A DNA stretch of 10,636 nt from contig JAICJJ010000047.1 in the NCBI GenBank assembly GCA_025928535.1, positions 1 to 10,636 on the forward strand. The letters run 5' to 3'. Made by a program: the position numbers and the translations under genes. The notes under the pieces are model-generated. The model had not been told where the DNA came from. It made no database searches and worked only from the letters and a program-made list of their open reading frames with translations. This DNA comes from Thermomicrobiales bacterium (GTDB lineage Bacteria; Chloroflexota; Chloroflexia; Thermomicrobiales; UBA6265). Shown here in pieces: positions 1 to 10,572 of this stretch. The first letter of the stretch is position 1, and every line of letters begins with the position of its first letter.

Positions 1-816
1 AGCGTTCCCTCCGTGCTCGCGGCGCGCGGCATCGCCCCGGTCCTGACGCACGAGCAAACCGCAATTCTCGGTCTGGCGAACCGGATCAACGCCCGGTTCG
101 CCACAACGCTCGCCGTCTCCTATGCCGAAACTGAAGCCGTCGCCCGGCGTCACAGCCGCTCCGTCGCGGCCACCGGCAACCCGGTCCGCGCGTCACTCCG
201 CGCCGGGGATCGCGCGCAAGGCTTCGGCCGGTGGGGATTCGACCCGAGCTTGCCGCTGATCTACGTCACGGGCGGCGCGCGCGGCGCCAGCCCGATCAAC
301 CAGCGCGTCGCGTCGCTCCTGCCCGACCTCCTCGAACGCGCGCAACTCCTCCACCAGACCGGCCCCGCTTCGGCCAACGACGATCTGGAGCGGCTGACGG
401 CAGCGCGGAACCAATGGCCGGAGCGCCTGCGGGATCGTTACCGACCGGTGGAATTCATCCGCGACGAATTGCCGGACGTTTACGCCTCCGCTTCGCTGGT
501 CGTTGGCCGCGCCGGCGCGGGAACGGTCGCCGAACTGGCGTTCGTCGGCCTGCCGTCCGTCCTCATCCCCTTGCCCGGAGCGGGCGGCGACGAGCAGACG
601 TGCAACGCTCGCGTCCTGGCCGATCGCGGGGCGGCCGTGCTCCTGCCGCAGTCGGACGCGACGACCGACCGGCTGCGCGCCGTCCTGCTCGACCTCCTCG
701 ACCATCCCGACCGCCTCGCCGGCATGGCCGCCGCCGCCCGCACCGTCGGCCGCGACGACGCAGCAAGTCGGCTCGCCGATCTTTTGCTCGATTTGGGGAG
801 CCTGCAGAACTCGTAG
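1..816 (+). CDS. murG: MurG-like UDP-GlcNAc transferase, N-terminus outside the window (partial)
   Basis: The frame is open from the first base and gives 271 visible residues. MurG is usually about 360 residues, so roughly 90 N-terminal residues lie upstream. MurG transfers GlcNAc from UDP-GlcNAc to lipid I on the inner face of the membrane, making lipid II for peptidoglycan. Motifs, counted from the first visible codon: HEQ at 17-19, the acceptor-side signature of the family; GNPVR at 59-63; the glycine-rich nucleotide loop GGARGAS at 91-97; HQTG at 118-121; and the UDP-binding signature GRAGAGTVAE at 169-178, followed by PLPGAGGDEQTCNA at 190-203 with the expected Glu and Gln. All active-site motifs seen are intact. 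No division or cell-wall gene follows it, so a MurG-like paralogue of glycosyltransferase family 28 is possible instead of the dcw-cluster enzyme. The GTG at 13 is internal to the domain and is not the real start. The stop is TAG. Confidence 0.85.
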   Translation, partial: SVPSVLAARGIAPVLTHEQTAILGLANRINARFATTLAVSYAETEAVARRHSRSVAATGNPVRASLRAGDRAQGFGRWGFDPSLPLIYVTGGARGASPINQRVASLLPDLLERAQLLHQTGPASANDDLERLTAARNQWPERLRDRYRPVEFIRDELPDVYASASLVVGRAGAGTVAELAFVGLPSVLIPLPGAGGDEQTCNARVLADRGAAVLLPQSDATTDRLRAVLLDLLDHPDRLAGMAAAARTVGRDDAASRLADLLLDLGSLQNS

Positions 817-893
817 CCGGCCGATCGGCGGTCGCAGAAAACTGCTGAGTCTGACCTGGCGTTGGGTCGCTTGCGACAGAAAGAATTGCGACG

Positions 894-1175
894 ATGACCA
901 ATCCTCATCTCGGTTCCTCGTTCGACGAATTTCTGAAAGAGGAAGGCATCTACGACGAAATTCGCGCAACTGCCGTCAAGGAAGCGCTTATCTGGCAACT
1001 CGAACAATGCCGCAAAGCTCAAGGATTGAGCAAGAGCGCGCTGGCCAAGCGAATGGCTACGAGCAGATCGCAAGTCGAACGTCTCCTCGACCCCGCCAAC
1101 CCACGCGTGCAACTCGATACGATCCAACGAGCCGCGGCGGCCCTTGGCCGAACACTGGTCATCGAACTGAAATAA
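894..1175 (+). CDS. XRE-type helix-turn-helix protein, orphan antitoxin-like regulator
   Basis: This is a 93-residue basic protein. The N-terminal 35 residues contain the stretch SSFDEFLKEEGIYDE (8-22), which I recognise from small regulators coded next to RelE/Gp49-like toxins. Residues about 40-88 form an XRE/Cro-like helix-turn-helix, with QGLSKSALAKRMATSRSQVE as the two DNA-contact helices and LLDPANPRVQLDTIQRAAAALGR as the supporting helices. The family normally binds its own operator and neutralises a toxin. No toxin gene lies on either side: 77 bases separate it from the murG-like stop, and 45 bases separate its stop from the convergent radA stop. A weak AGAAAG precedes the ATG by about 10 bases. 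By hand count the gene is about 55% GC against over 70% in the neighbouring murG, which suggests recent transfer. It could also be a stand-alone repressor. The coding call is firm; the role is inferred. Confidence 0.82.
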   Translation: MTNPHLGSSFDEFLKEEGIYDEIRATAVKEALIWQLEQCRKAQGLSKSALAKRMATSRSQVERLLDPANPRVQLDTIQRAAAALGRTLVIELK

Positions 1176-1220
1176 CCGCGAAACAAGCGATCACGGACCA
1201 TAGGCAGTAAGTCGCCCTCG

Positions 1221-2588
<1,368 letters not shown>

Positions 2589-2615
2589 TGTCCTTTTGCC
2601 CTTCCGAGAGATGAC

Positions 2616-2645
2616 GAAGGGGGACGGCCCATGCCATCCCCCTTC
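2616..2645 (-). other. Intercistronic inverted repeat between clpC and radA
   Basis: A perfect 9-base-pair stem (GAAGGGGGA at 2616-2624, TCCCCCTTC at 2637-2645) continues, after one C/A mismatch, into a further 3-base-pair stem (GGC/GCC) closed by a 4-base loop. It starts 34 bases after the clpC stop and ends about 28 bases before the radA ATG, reading in the direction of transcription. No run of T follows on either strand, so it is not a classic intrinsic terminator. It could be a partial attenuator, an RNase-protection stem for the clpC 3' end, or a structure that tunes radA translation. What is seen is the hairpin; the role is a guess. Confidence 0.6.
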
Positions 2646-2679
2646 CATCCATGCATTGTCTGGATTCGGTCGCTTGCGC

Positions 2680-5145
<2,466 letters not shown>

Positions 5146-5301
5146 CGCTCTGATCTCCCGTCGCCCGTCGGCGCTCGACGCGGTCAGCGCGTTGCGCCCT
5201 CGCGTTCCACTCTAGTGTACGCAAACTGTCTACCCCCGATTCCGGAAACCGGCTCGCGTCGCGACCGGATGCGCGATTGCGGATAATCCGGAGGTGGCGA
5301 T
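5146..5301 (-). promoter_or_regulatory. clpC upstream region with weak promoter and operator candidates
   Basis: This gene-free strip between the rpsA hairpin and the clpC start should hold the clpC promoter if clpC is transcribed on its own. On the minus strand, TACACT (plus positions 5214-5219) is a -10-like hexamer, but no TTGACA-like box stands 16-18 bases upstream of it. Directly over it sits CACTCTAGTG (plus positions about 5208-5217), an interrupted palindrome with half-sites CACT/AGTG, inside outer GCGT/ACGC arms that are off by one base. It matches neither CIRCE nor the CtsR or HspR consensus. The region is real; the individual sites are weak candidates. Confidence 0.3.
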
Positions 5302-5331
5302 ATCGGCAGGCGCATGATCGCGCCTGCCGAT
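5302..5331 (-). terminator. GC-rich hairpin after rpsA, possible terminator without a T-tract
   Basis: A perfect stem of 12 base pairs (ATCGGCAGGCGC at 5302-5313, GCGCCTGCCGAT at 5320-5331) encloses the 6-base loop ATGATC. It begins about 63 bases beyond the rpsA stop. On the minus strand the next bases are ATCGCCACC, with no T-run, so a canonical Rho-independent mechanism is doubtful. Strong stems without a T-tract are often proposed as terminators or 3'-end protectors in high-GC bacteria. Its place between rpsA and clpC fits an operon boundary. Confidence 0.5.
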
Positions 5332-5394
5332 GCCCCCCAACCATCAATTGTCGGAACGACGCGCCCCGGCCGCAGCGGACGAGGCGGCAATGGC

Positions 5395-7059
5395 CTAGCC
5401 GGCGGCCGTGTCGCCATCGCTCCGGGTTTCCGAAGCGTCCGCAGGCGCTTCCTCGCCCTCATCCTCGGCCGCCACGTCGGCCACGAAATCGGTCGGCGCG
5501 CCGGCCATCGCGAACGCAACCGCCATTGCCGAAAGTTCGCCGTCAAGATCGTCCGGCAATTCGATCGCCGCCGGCCGCTGCGGTCGCGGCCTCGCCGACT
5601 TCGGCGCCGGCGCCGCCTCGCCGCGGGCTTCCGCTTCGGCCGCGGCCTGCGCAGCGGCCGTCGGCGGCAGGTCGGCGGTCGACATCGGCGGCGCTTCGGC
5701 CGTGACCGGGCGCTCGCCCAACTCCTCGACCGGCGGCAATCCACCGCCCGTCAGGGCGTCGCCGAGTTCGATCCCTTCCGCCTCGAGCCGCTGCCGAATC
5801 TGCTCGATGAGCGCGTCTTTCTCCTCGATGACGCCATCGCCGAAGACCGCTTCGAGTTCGGCGTCCGGCGTATCGAGCGCCCGCCGCAAGCTCAGGCCCA
5901 TGCGTCGCCGCTGCGGGTCGATCCGGATGATGCGGAGCAGCAAATCCTGGCCTTCGTTGACGACCTGCTTCGGATGCGTGACCCGGTCGTCGACCAGTTC
6001 CGATACGTGAATCAGCCCTTCGATGCCATCTTCGATCCGGGCGAACGCGCCGAAGTTGGCGAGTTGCGTCACCGTGCCGCGCACCAGTTGGCCGACCTCG
6101 TAGTTCGCCGCCACCCGGCTCCACGGCTCGGCCTGGGTCCGCTTGATCGAGAGGGCGATCTTCTTTTCCTGGGCGTTGATGCCGAGGACGTAGACATCGA
6201 CTTCCTGGCCGACCTTCAGCACTTCGCTTGGATGCCGGACCCGGCTCCAGGAAAGCTCGGAAAGGTGAACCAGTCCGTCGGCCCCGCCGATGTCGACGAA
6301 GGCGCCGAAGTCGCAGATCGAGGAAACCCGACCGCGCCGGACTTCGCCTTCGCGCAACTCTTCGATCAGCCGTTCTTTCATCACGTCGCGGCGTTCTTGC
6401 ACCGCTTGCCGCTCCGAAAGAATCAGCCGGTTGCGATGTCGGTTGATCTCGATGACCTTCAGCGGAAGGGTCGTGCCGATCAGGCGGGCCATGTCGGCTT
6501 GCTTGCTCGCTTCGTCGCCGCCGCGAATTTCGGTCACCTGCGACGCCGGCACGAAGCCGCGCACGCCGTCGAGGTTCACCAGCAAGCCGCCCTTGTTGTA
6601 GTTGGTGACTTCCGCTTCGATGACTTCGTTGGCTTCGAAGATTTCCTGCAGCCGACGCCAACTCTTTTCCTGCCGGGCGCGGTCGATGCTGACGACCGCA
6701 TGCCCTTCCTGATTTTCGGGCTGGACCACGAACACGAGGACGCGATCGCCGATCGTGAGCGCGCTCTTTTCATCTTGCGACAGACTCGAATATTCCCGCG
6801 CCGGGATGATCCCTTCCGACTTCGAGCCGATGTCGACGAGGAGTTCATCGCGATCGACGTGCATGATGATGCCGTCCATCACGTCGCCATACTTGAGGCT
6901 CTTGTAGTCGTGGCTCGGATCGCTCAGGAACTGCTCCATCAGCGAGGAAAAATCGGTCTCCTCGGATGTCGCAGTCTGGGCGCTCGCCACATCGTGCGAG
7001 CCGACCCCATTCGCCGAGTCTGCAAGATTCGTCTGCTCGGTCGCGTCCGTGCTGTTCAT
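5395..7059 (-). CDS. rpsA: 30S ribosomal protein S1 with four S1 repeats
   Basis: The protein has 554 residues. S1 binds mRNA on the small ribosomal subunit and helps initiation. It carries four S1 (OB-fold) RNA-binding repeats at about 55-125, 143-217, 237-307 and 321-393. Repeats 3 and 4 are the most canonical (DFGAFVDIGGADGLVHLSEL and NFGAFARIEDGIEGLIHVSEL). E. coli S1 has six repeats; four is usual in several Gram-positive and related phyla. An acidic, low-complexity N-terminus (1-50) precedes repeat 1. A tail of about 115 residues (440-554), rich in Ala, Pro, Glu and Asp, with a basic patch SARPRPQRP at 488-496, is probably disordered. The ATG at 7059 is chosen because AGGAAGG lies just upstream; in-frame ATGs at 7107 and 7176 also exist. 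The one at 7176 falls inside the predicted promoter and cannot be used from it. The gene is the first of the rpsA-clpC-radA series. Confidence 0.93.
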   Translation of the reverse strand: MNSTDATEQTNLADSANGVGSHDVASAQTATSEETDFSSLMEQFLSDPSHDYKSLKYGDVMDGIIMHVDRDELLVDIGSKSEGIIPAREYSSLSQDEKSALTIGDRVLVFVVQPENQEGHAVVSIDRARQEKSWRRLQEIFEANEVIEAEVTNYNKGGLLVNLDGVRGFVPASQVTEIRGGDEASKQADMARLIGTTLPLKVIEINRHRNRLILSERQAVQERRDVMKERLIEELREGEVRRGRVSSICDFGAFVDIGGADGLVHLSELSWSRVRHPSEVLKVGQEVDVYVLGINAQEKKIALSIKRTQAEPWSRVAANYEVGQLVRGTVTQLANFGAFARIEDGIEGLIHVSELVDDRVTHPKQVVNEGQDLLLRIIRIDPQRRRMGLSLRRALDTPDAELEAVFGDGVIEEKDALIEQIRQRLEAEGIELGDALTGGGLPPVEELGERPVTAEAPPMSTADLPPTAAAQAAAEAEARGEAAPAPKSARPRPQRPAAIELPDDLDGELSAMAVAFAMAGAPTDFVADVAAEDEGEEAPADASETRSDGDTAAG

Positions 7060-7088
7060 ACACCTTCCTGTAGCCAAAAGAACCGCGT

Positions 7089-7100
7089 TCAGCTCTCCAT
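7089..7100 (-). other. Possible three-codon leader ORF (Met-Glu-Ser-stop) before rpsA
   Basis: On the minus strand ATG GAG AGC TGA begins at 7100. The purine-rich GGGGGAG (plus positions 7109-7115) stands 8 bases upstream, an ideal ribosome-binding distance. The same GGGGGAG is only one base from the in-frame ATG at 7107, too close for efficient use there. The mini-ORF ends 29 bases before the rpsA start. It may be a chance match or a regulatory upstream ORF. Confidence 0.25.
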
Positions 7101-7151
7101 CGTTCATTCTCCCCCGCAAGGGCGAACATGCCGTGAAAAGCAGCATGCGAA

Positions 7152-7181
7152 AGTATAACCGCCGCGCTGAAATCAACGCAA
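7152..7181 (-). promoter_or_regulatory. Sigma70-type promoter for rpsA
   Basis: On the minus strand a -35 box TTGCGT (plus positions 7176-7181) is separated by 18 bases from a -10 box TATACT (plus positions 7152-7157). This is the best consensus match in the window and sits in an AT-richer pocket. Transcription would start near 7145, giving a leader of about 86 bases before the rpsA ATG at 7059. The -35 box lies 30 bases beyond the aminotransferase stop, so rpsA has its own promoter. Confidence 0.65.
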
Positions 7182-7210
7182 CAGCAATCCAGCGACCGGA
7201 TCGATGACGG

Positions 7211-8314
7211 TCAGCGCGCGGTCGAGGCAGTTTCCTTCATCATCGCCGCGGCCACCCCGCGCACGGCGGCGACGGCGTCACGAATCTCCGGTTCGTGCGC
7301 CCACCCCATGTGACCGATCCGCACCAGGGAGTCGGTCATGGCGCCCTGTCCCCCTTGCGCTTCCACACCCCGCTCGCGAAGCGCCGCCAGCACGTCGCGG
7401 GCGCTGAAGCCCGCCGGCGGCACAAAGGCGGTCACCGTATCCGACGCGTGAGCCGGGTCGGCGAACAGTTGAAGTCCGGCGCTGCGAACGCCGTCCCGGG
7501 CGATCGCTCCGAGGCGGCGATGCCGTTCCCAAACGCGCTCAAGACCTTCGTCGAGCAGCAACTCGAGCGCGGCGTGGAATGCGTAAAGCATCGTCAGCGG
7601 CGGCGTGGTCACCGTCATACCGCGATCGGCGGCCGTTTTGGCATCCCCCAGATCCCAGAAGAACCGAGGAAAGCGGGACCGCTCATACGCCTCCCAGGCG
7701 CGCGGGCCGACCGCCGCGATCATCAACCCGGGCGGGCACATCCACGCCTTTTGCGATCCCGAAAAGACGAAATCGAGTTCCCAGGCGTCCATCTCGAGCG
7801 GCAGCGCGCCGACCGAACTGACCGCATCGACGATCGTCAATGCGCCATGCCGCCGGACCTCCGCGGCCAATTCCGGTAATGGATTCGTCACGGCGGTCGA
7901 CGTTTCGTTGTGGGTCAGGAAAACCGCCGTGACATCGGGGTTGCGCGCCAGCGCCTCGCGCAGCGCCGCCGGCTCGATCGCCGTTCCCCACGGCGCTTCC
8001 ACGCGGCGCACGTCCAGCCCGAACCGTTCGCCGACCCGCGCAAACCGATCGCCAAAATCGCCGCAGGTCGCGGCCAGCACCGGCTCGCCCGGTGACAGAA
8101 GATTCACGATCGCCGCTTCCCACCCGGCCGATCCGCTCGCCGGCCAGATGAAGACGTCGCTGGTGGTCCGATGCGCATCCCGCGCCATCGCCAGCGTGTC
8201 GCGATAGAGCGCCTGAAACGCCGGGCCACGATGCGGAATCATCTCCCGCTGCATCGCCGCCAGCACCTGCGGCGGCAACGGCGTCGGACCGGGCAAGCGG
8301 AAGTTGGTCGTCAT
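7211..8314 (-). CDS. Class V PLP aminotransferase, alanine/serine-glyoxylate type
   Basis: The protein has 367 residues, normal for the alanine-glyoxylate/serine-glyoxylate/serine-pyruvate aminotransferase family (PucG/AGXT-like). Such enzymes move an amino group from alanine, serine or a ureide-derived amino acid to glyoxylate in the cytoplasm, yielding glycine. Visible signatures: N-terminal LPGPTPLPPQV (7-17); HRGPAF (28-33); the cofactor-phosphate loop ASGSAGWEAA (59-68); THNETST (134-140); the ring-binding Asp163 in VDAVSS; and the Schiff-base Lys189 in SGSQKAW (185-191). All catalytic elements are present. The ATG at 8314 is chosen because the family's N-terminus starts here and GAGAGG lies upstream. 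The frame stays open to 8635, but that extension is unlike the family and overlaps the divergent gene. Substrate cannot be decided: no urate, glycolate or serine-pathway gene is beside it. Confidence 0.9.
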   Translation of the reverse strand: MTTNFRLPGPTPLPPQVLAAMQREMIPHRGPAFQALYRDTLAMARDAHRTTSDVFIWPASGSAGWEAAIVNLLSPGEPVLAATCGDFGDRFARVGERFGLDVRRVEAPWGTAIEPAALREALARNPDVTAVFLTHNETSTAVTNPLPELAAEVRRHGALTIVDAVSSVGALPLEMDAWELDFVFSGSQKAWMCPPGLMIAAVGPRAWEAYERSRFPRFFWDLGDAKTAADRGMTVTTPPLTMLYAFHAALELLLDEGLERVWERHRRLGAIARDGVRSAGLQLFADPAHASDTVTAFVPPAGFSARDVLAALRERGVEAQGGQGAMTDSLVRIGHMGWAHEPEIRDAVAAVRGVAAAMMKETASTAR

Positions 8315-8555
8315 CGCGCGCTCGACCTCTCGTTCGTCGATCCCGTTCCCTCGAACGCCCCGACACAATCCGGTTTCGGGACAAGCAGATCCGAGTATAG
8401 GTCCCGCCAGCCCGTCGGCATGGGCGCCGCGTCGCCGGCCGATCGTGCTATCATCCTCGGGCTCCGACATCCCGGGTTCCACCGATCGTGGTCGCCGTTT
8501 CGGTTGCGCCGCGGAGCGAGGCGACCTGGGCGAAGGCGCCCGCAGGGTATCGGTC
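8315..8555. promoter_or_regulatory. Divergent promoter region between the aminotransferase and AI-2E genes
   Basis: This 241-base gap must serve both genes. Minus strand: TATACT (plus positions 8394-8399) is a -10 candidate about 80 bases ahead of the aminotransferase ATG, the same hexamer as at rpsA, but with no good -35 box. Plus strand: TATCAT (8449-8454) matches the -10 consensus in five of six bases, about 100 bases ahead of the AI-2E ATG, again with no clear -35. An interrupted palindrome, CCAC-CGATC-GTGG (8479-8491), lies downstream of it and could be an operator. No gene is seen in the gap. Confidence 0.4.
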
Positions 8556-9938
8556 ATGGACGTCTCGCTTTCGCCACAGGCTCGCGCGGTCGTGATCTGG
8601 ATCGGGGCCATCATTGGCGCCCTGGTTCTGCTCAAGGCCGCTCATGCGTTGACCCCCTTCGCCTGGGCAATCATCACCGCCTACATCCTCCATCCGCTCG
8701 TCGCCTGGATTCATCGGCGGACGCGACTGCCGAAGCAACTCATCACCGCCTGGCTCTACGCCATCATCGCCCTCGTCGTCGCCATCCTGCTCATCAATCT
8801 CTCGCCCCAGATCATCGTCCAACTCAATTCGTTGCAGCAGCGGACGATTCCCAACGTCATCTCCGAGGTCAATCGGTGGTTCGAAGAACGCCAGCGCATC
8901 GACGCCCGGTTCGCCGGCGTCGACGTGCAGTTCATCGAAGAACGGCTGCAACTCCTCGGCCGTCAGATGGCCGATCTCGTCGGCGCGAAGGCGGTGCCGC
9001 TCCTCCTCTCGACCGTCTCGATCGCGCTCGAAATTCTGATCTACCTCATTGCTTCGTTCTATTTCATCGTCTACGGCGACAAATTCGTCGAATCGATTCG
9101 CGACGCGCTCAGCCGGCGCTACCACCGCGAATTCGACCGGGTGCTGGTCGATATCAACGCGACGCTCGGCAACTATCTCCGCGGCCAGGTCGTGCTCGTC
9201 GTCATCATGTCGTTTGCATCCTACATCGCGTTGCGCACCTTCAGCGTCGATTACGCGCTCTCGCTCGCCATCGCCACCGGCTTTCTCGAATTGATCCCGC
9301 TGATTGGACCCTGGACCGCGGGTTCGATCGCGGTCACGATCGCCTTCTTCCAGGAGACGACGCCGTTCGGCTGGTCGAACGGCACGCTCGCCATCGTCAT
9401 CGCCGTGACCTATTTCGTGCTCCGCCAACTGGAAGATGCGTTCGTCATTCCGCTCGTGATCGGCCGGATCGTCCATCTCCACCCGTTGCTGGTCATCTTC
9501 GTCCTCGTCGTCGGCACCACGCTCGGCGGTCCCCTCGGCCTCATTCTGGCCGTGCCGATCGCCGCCGTCATCAAGATCGTCGCCTCGTTTTTCTATGAGA
9601 AGGTTCGCGCCCGCGAACATCGTCAGATCGAGGTCGTTCGCTCCCGCGCCGATCTGGCGCGCGCCATGGAGCGGTTTCCGGAACTGATGAACGCGACCGT
9701 GGTGCTCCTGATCGAAGGCGATGCGCTCGCCTGGGATGACCTCGGCCTGATGACCGAGGTCGCCGCCTGCGGGCTCGATCACGCGATCAATCTCACGGTC
9801 GTGACGCTCGACGGCGTCGCGGGCGCCCTCGCCGCCGCCGCCGGCATCCCGACGACAACCATCCCGCAGGCCGTGTCCGCGCAATTCGCTCGCGAGTTGA
9901 CCGACGTACCCGCGCCGAATCTGGCCACCGCCGACTGA
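8556..9938 (+). CDS. AI-2E family membrane transporter with an extra C-terminal domain
   Basis: The protein has 460 residues; family members (PF01594, named after E. coli TqsA) are usually 340-380. The family holds putative exporters of small molecules or ions, and the autoinducer-2 role is shown for few members. Hydrophobic segments at about 10-27, 31-50, 64-82, 148-172, 209-228, 236-265, 277-290 and 307-345 match the usual seven or eight spans, with a soluble helical insert at 83-147. Family motifs present: LGNYLRGQ (204-211), ELIPLIGP (245-252) and VIPLVIGRIVHLHPL (297-311). Residues about 350-460 are soluble, with predicted strand-helix alternation (TVVLLIEGDA, then LTVVTLDG), and match no family I know. 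The ATG at 8556 is chosen because CAGGG lies 8 bases upstream and the first span follows at once; an in-frame ATG at 8304 would add 84 residues unlike the family. It converges with the phosphoesterase gene, 7 bases apart. Confidence 0.9.
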   Translation: MDVSLSPQARAVVIWIGAIIGALVLLKAAHALTPFAWAIITAYILHPLVAWIHRRTRLPKQLITAWLYAIIALVVAILLINLSPQIIVQLNSLQQRTIPNVISEVNRWFEERQRIDARFAGVDVQFIEERLQLLGRQMADLVGAKAVPLLLSTVSIALEILIYLIASFYFIVYGDKFVESIRDALSRRYHREFDRVLVDINATLGNYLRGQVVLVVIMSFASYIALRTFSVDYALSLAIATGFLELIPLIGPWTAGSIAVTIAFFQETTPFGWSNGTLAIVIAVTYFVLRQLEDAFVIPLVIGRIVHLHPLLVIFVLVVGTTLGGPLGLILAVPIAAVIKIVASFFYEKVRAREHRQIEVVRSRADLARAMERFPELMNATVVLLIEGDALAWDDLGLMTEVAACGLDHAINLTVVTLDGVAGALAAAAGIPTTTIPQAVSAQFARELTDVPAPNLATAD

Positions 9939-9945
9939 CCGCCAA

Positions 9946-10572
9946 TCACGGCTCAGGCGCGATCCGGTCGAGTTCTTCCGGGCGAGAAAAGAGAATCAAC
10001 TCCGGGTCGATCCGCAGCGCATCGACTCGGATAACGCCAACGCCGAAATGCGGATTCCAGCGCCGGTCGGTCGGCGAACCGGGATTGAACAAGATCGTTC
10101 CGTGATCGAGCAGGATGCCCGGTTTGTGGCTGTGGCCGTAGATGACGCAATCGACCGTGCCGGCGAGCGAGCGCGCGGTCCGATCGGCCGTGCCCTCCTG
10201 CTGACCATGAACGAGCGCGAAGCGAAATCGCCCGACGGTGAAATCGATCCGGTCGGGCAATTCCCGCTCGTCGAAGCCCCAGTCGTTGTTGCCTCGCACG
10301 GCCAGCGTCGGCGCGACCGCCTTCAAGGCGGCGAGCGCGTCCGGCACGTTGACATCGCCCGCATGCGCGATGAGGCCGACGCCGAACCGCGCGAATAGCG
10401 CGGGGATTTCCGGCGGCAACACGCGGCTGGCGCGCCGGCCGATGTGCGTGTCGGAGACGACGCCGATGGTCAAGGGGACCGGAAACCGCTCCGCAATCCG
10501 CTCGACCACGGGAAACGAGTCGCGCCGCTCGCGCGGCCGGAATCGGCGGGACGATTGCTTCCGTTCACTCAT
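9946..10572 (-). CDS. YfcE/MJ0936-type metallophosphoesterase
   Basis: The protein has 208 residues of the calcineurin-like phosphoesterase superfamily, small YfcE/MJ0936 group. These are cytoplasmic dimetal phosphodiesterases whose natural substrate is mostly unknown. All five metal-ligand motifs are visible: SDTHIG (Asp41, His43), AGDVN (Asp73), RGNND (Asn95-Asn96), VHGQ (His122) and YGHSHK (His147, His149), followed by the family's NPGSPTDRR. Typical members start directly at the first strand (here LTIGVVSDTH); this one has about 34 extra, Arg-rich residues before it. The ATG at 10572 is chosen because it overlaps the stop of the upstream gene (ATGAGTGA), a common coupling arrangement, but no clear ribosome-binding site is seen. 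A TTG codon just before TIGVVSD would remove the extension. Function call is firm at family level, start uncertain. Confidence 0.88.
   Translation of the reverse strand: MSERKQSSRRFRPRERRDSFPVVERIAERFPVPLTIGVVSDTHIGRRASRVLPPEIPALFARFGVGLIAHAGDVNVPDALAALKAVAPTLAVRGNNDWGFDERELPDRIDFTVGRFRFALVHGQQEGTADRTARSLAGTVDCVIYGHSHKPGILLDHGTILFNPGSPTDRRWNPHFGVGVIRVDALRIDPELILFSRPEELDRIAPEP

Noticed and set aside
817..893. Possible toxin remnant or terminator before the XRE gene, including the palindrome GCCGATCGGC at 820-829
   Set aside because: No coding remnant of a RelE-type toxin is readable in any frame of this 77-base gap. The palindrome is short, without a T-run, and is one of the many CGATCG sites.
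2589..2648. A 20-residue N-terminal extension of RadA starting at 2648
   Set aside because: It would translate the intergenic hairpin. The family's zinc finger starts 10 residues after the ATG at 2588, which has its own ribosome-binding site.
5314..7158. A 614-codon open frame on the plus strand, antisense to rpsA
   Set aside because: Its composition is a reverse-complement shadow of rpsA. It has no recognisable domain and no supported start.
7194..7212. Small GACCG/CGGTC stem at the aminotransferase stop codon as a terminator
   Set aside because: The stem is only five base pairs with a 9-base loop, overlaps the stop codon, and has no T-tract.
8315..8635. A 107-residue N-terminal extension of the aminotransferase
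   Set aside because: It is low-complexity, unlike the family, and would run across the divergent promoter region and into the AI-2E coding sequence.
8451..9884. A 477-codon open frame on the minus strand, antisense to the AI-2E gene
   Set aside because: It is dominated by Asp, Glu, Arg and Gly from complementing hydrophobic codons. The plus strand has clear membrane spans and family motifs.
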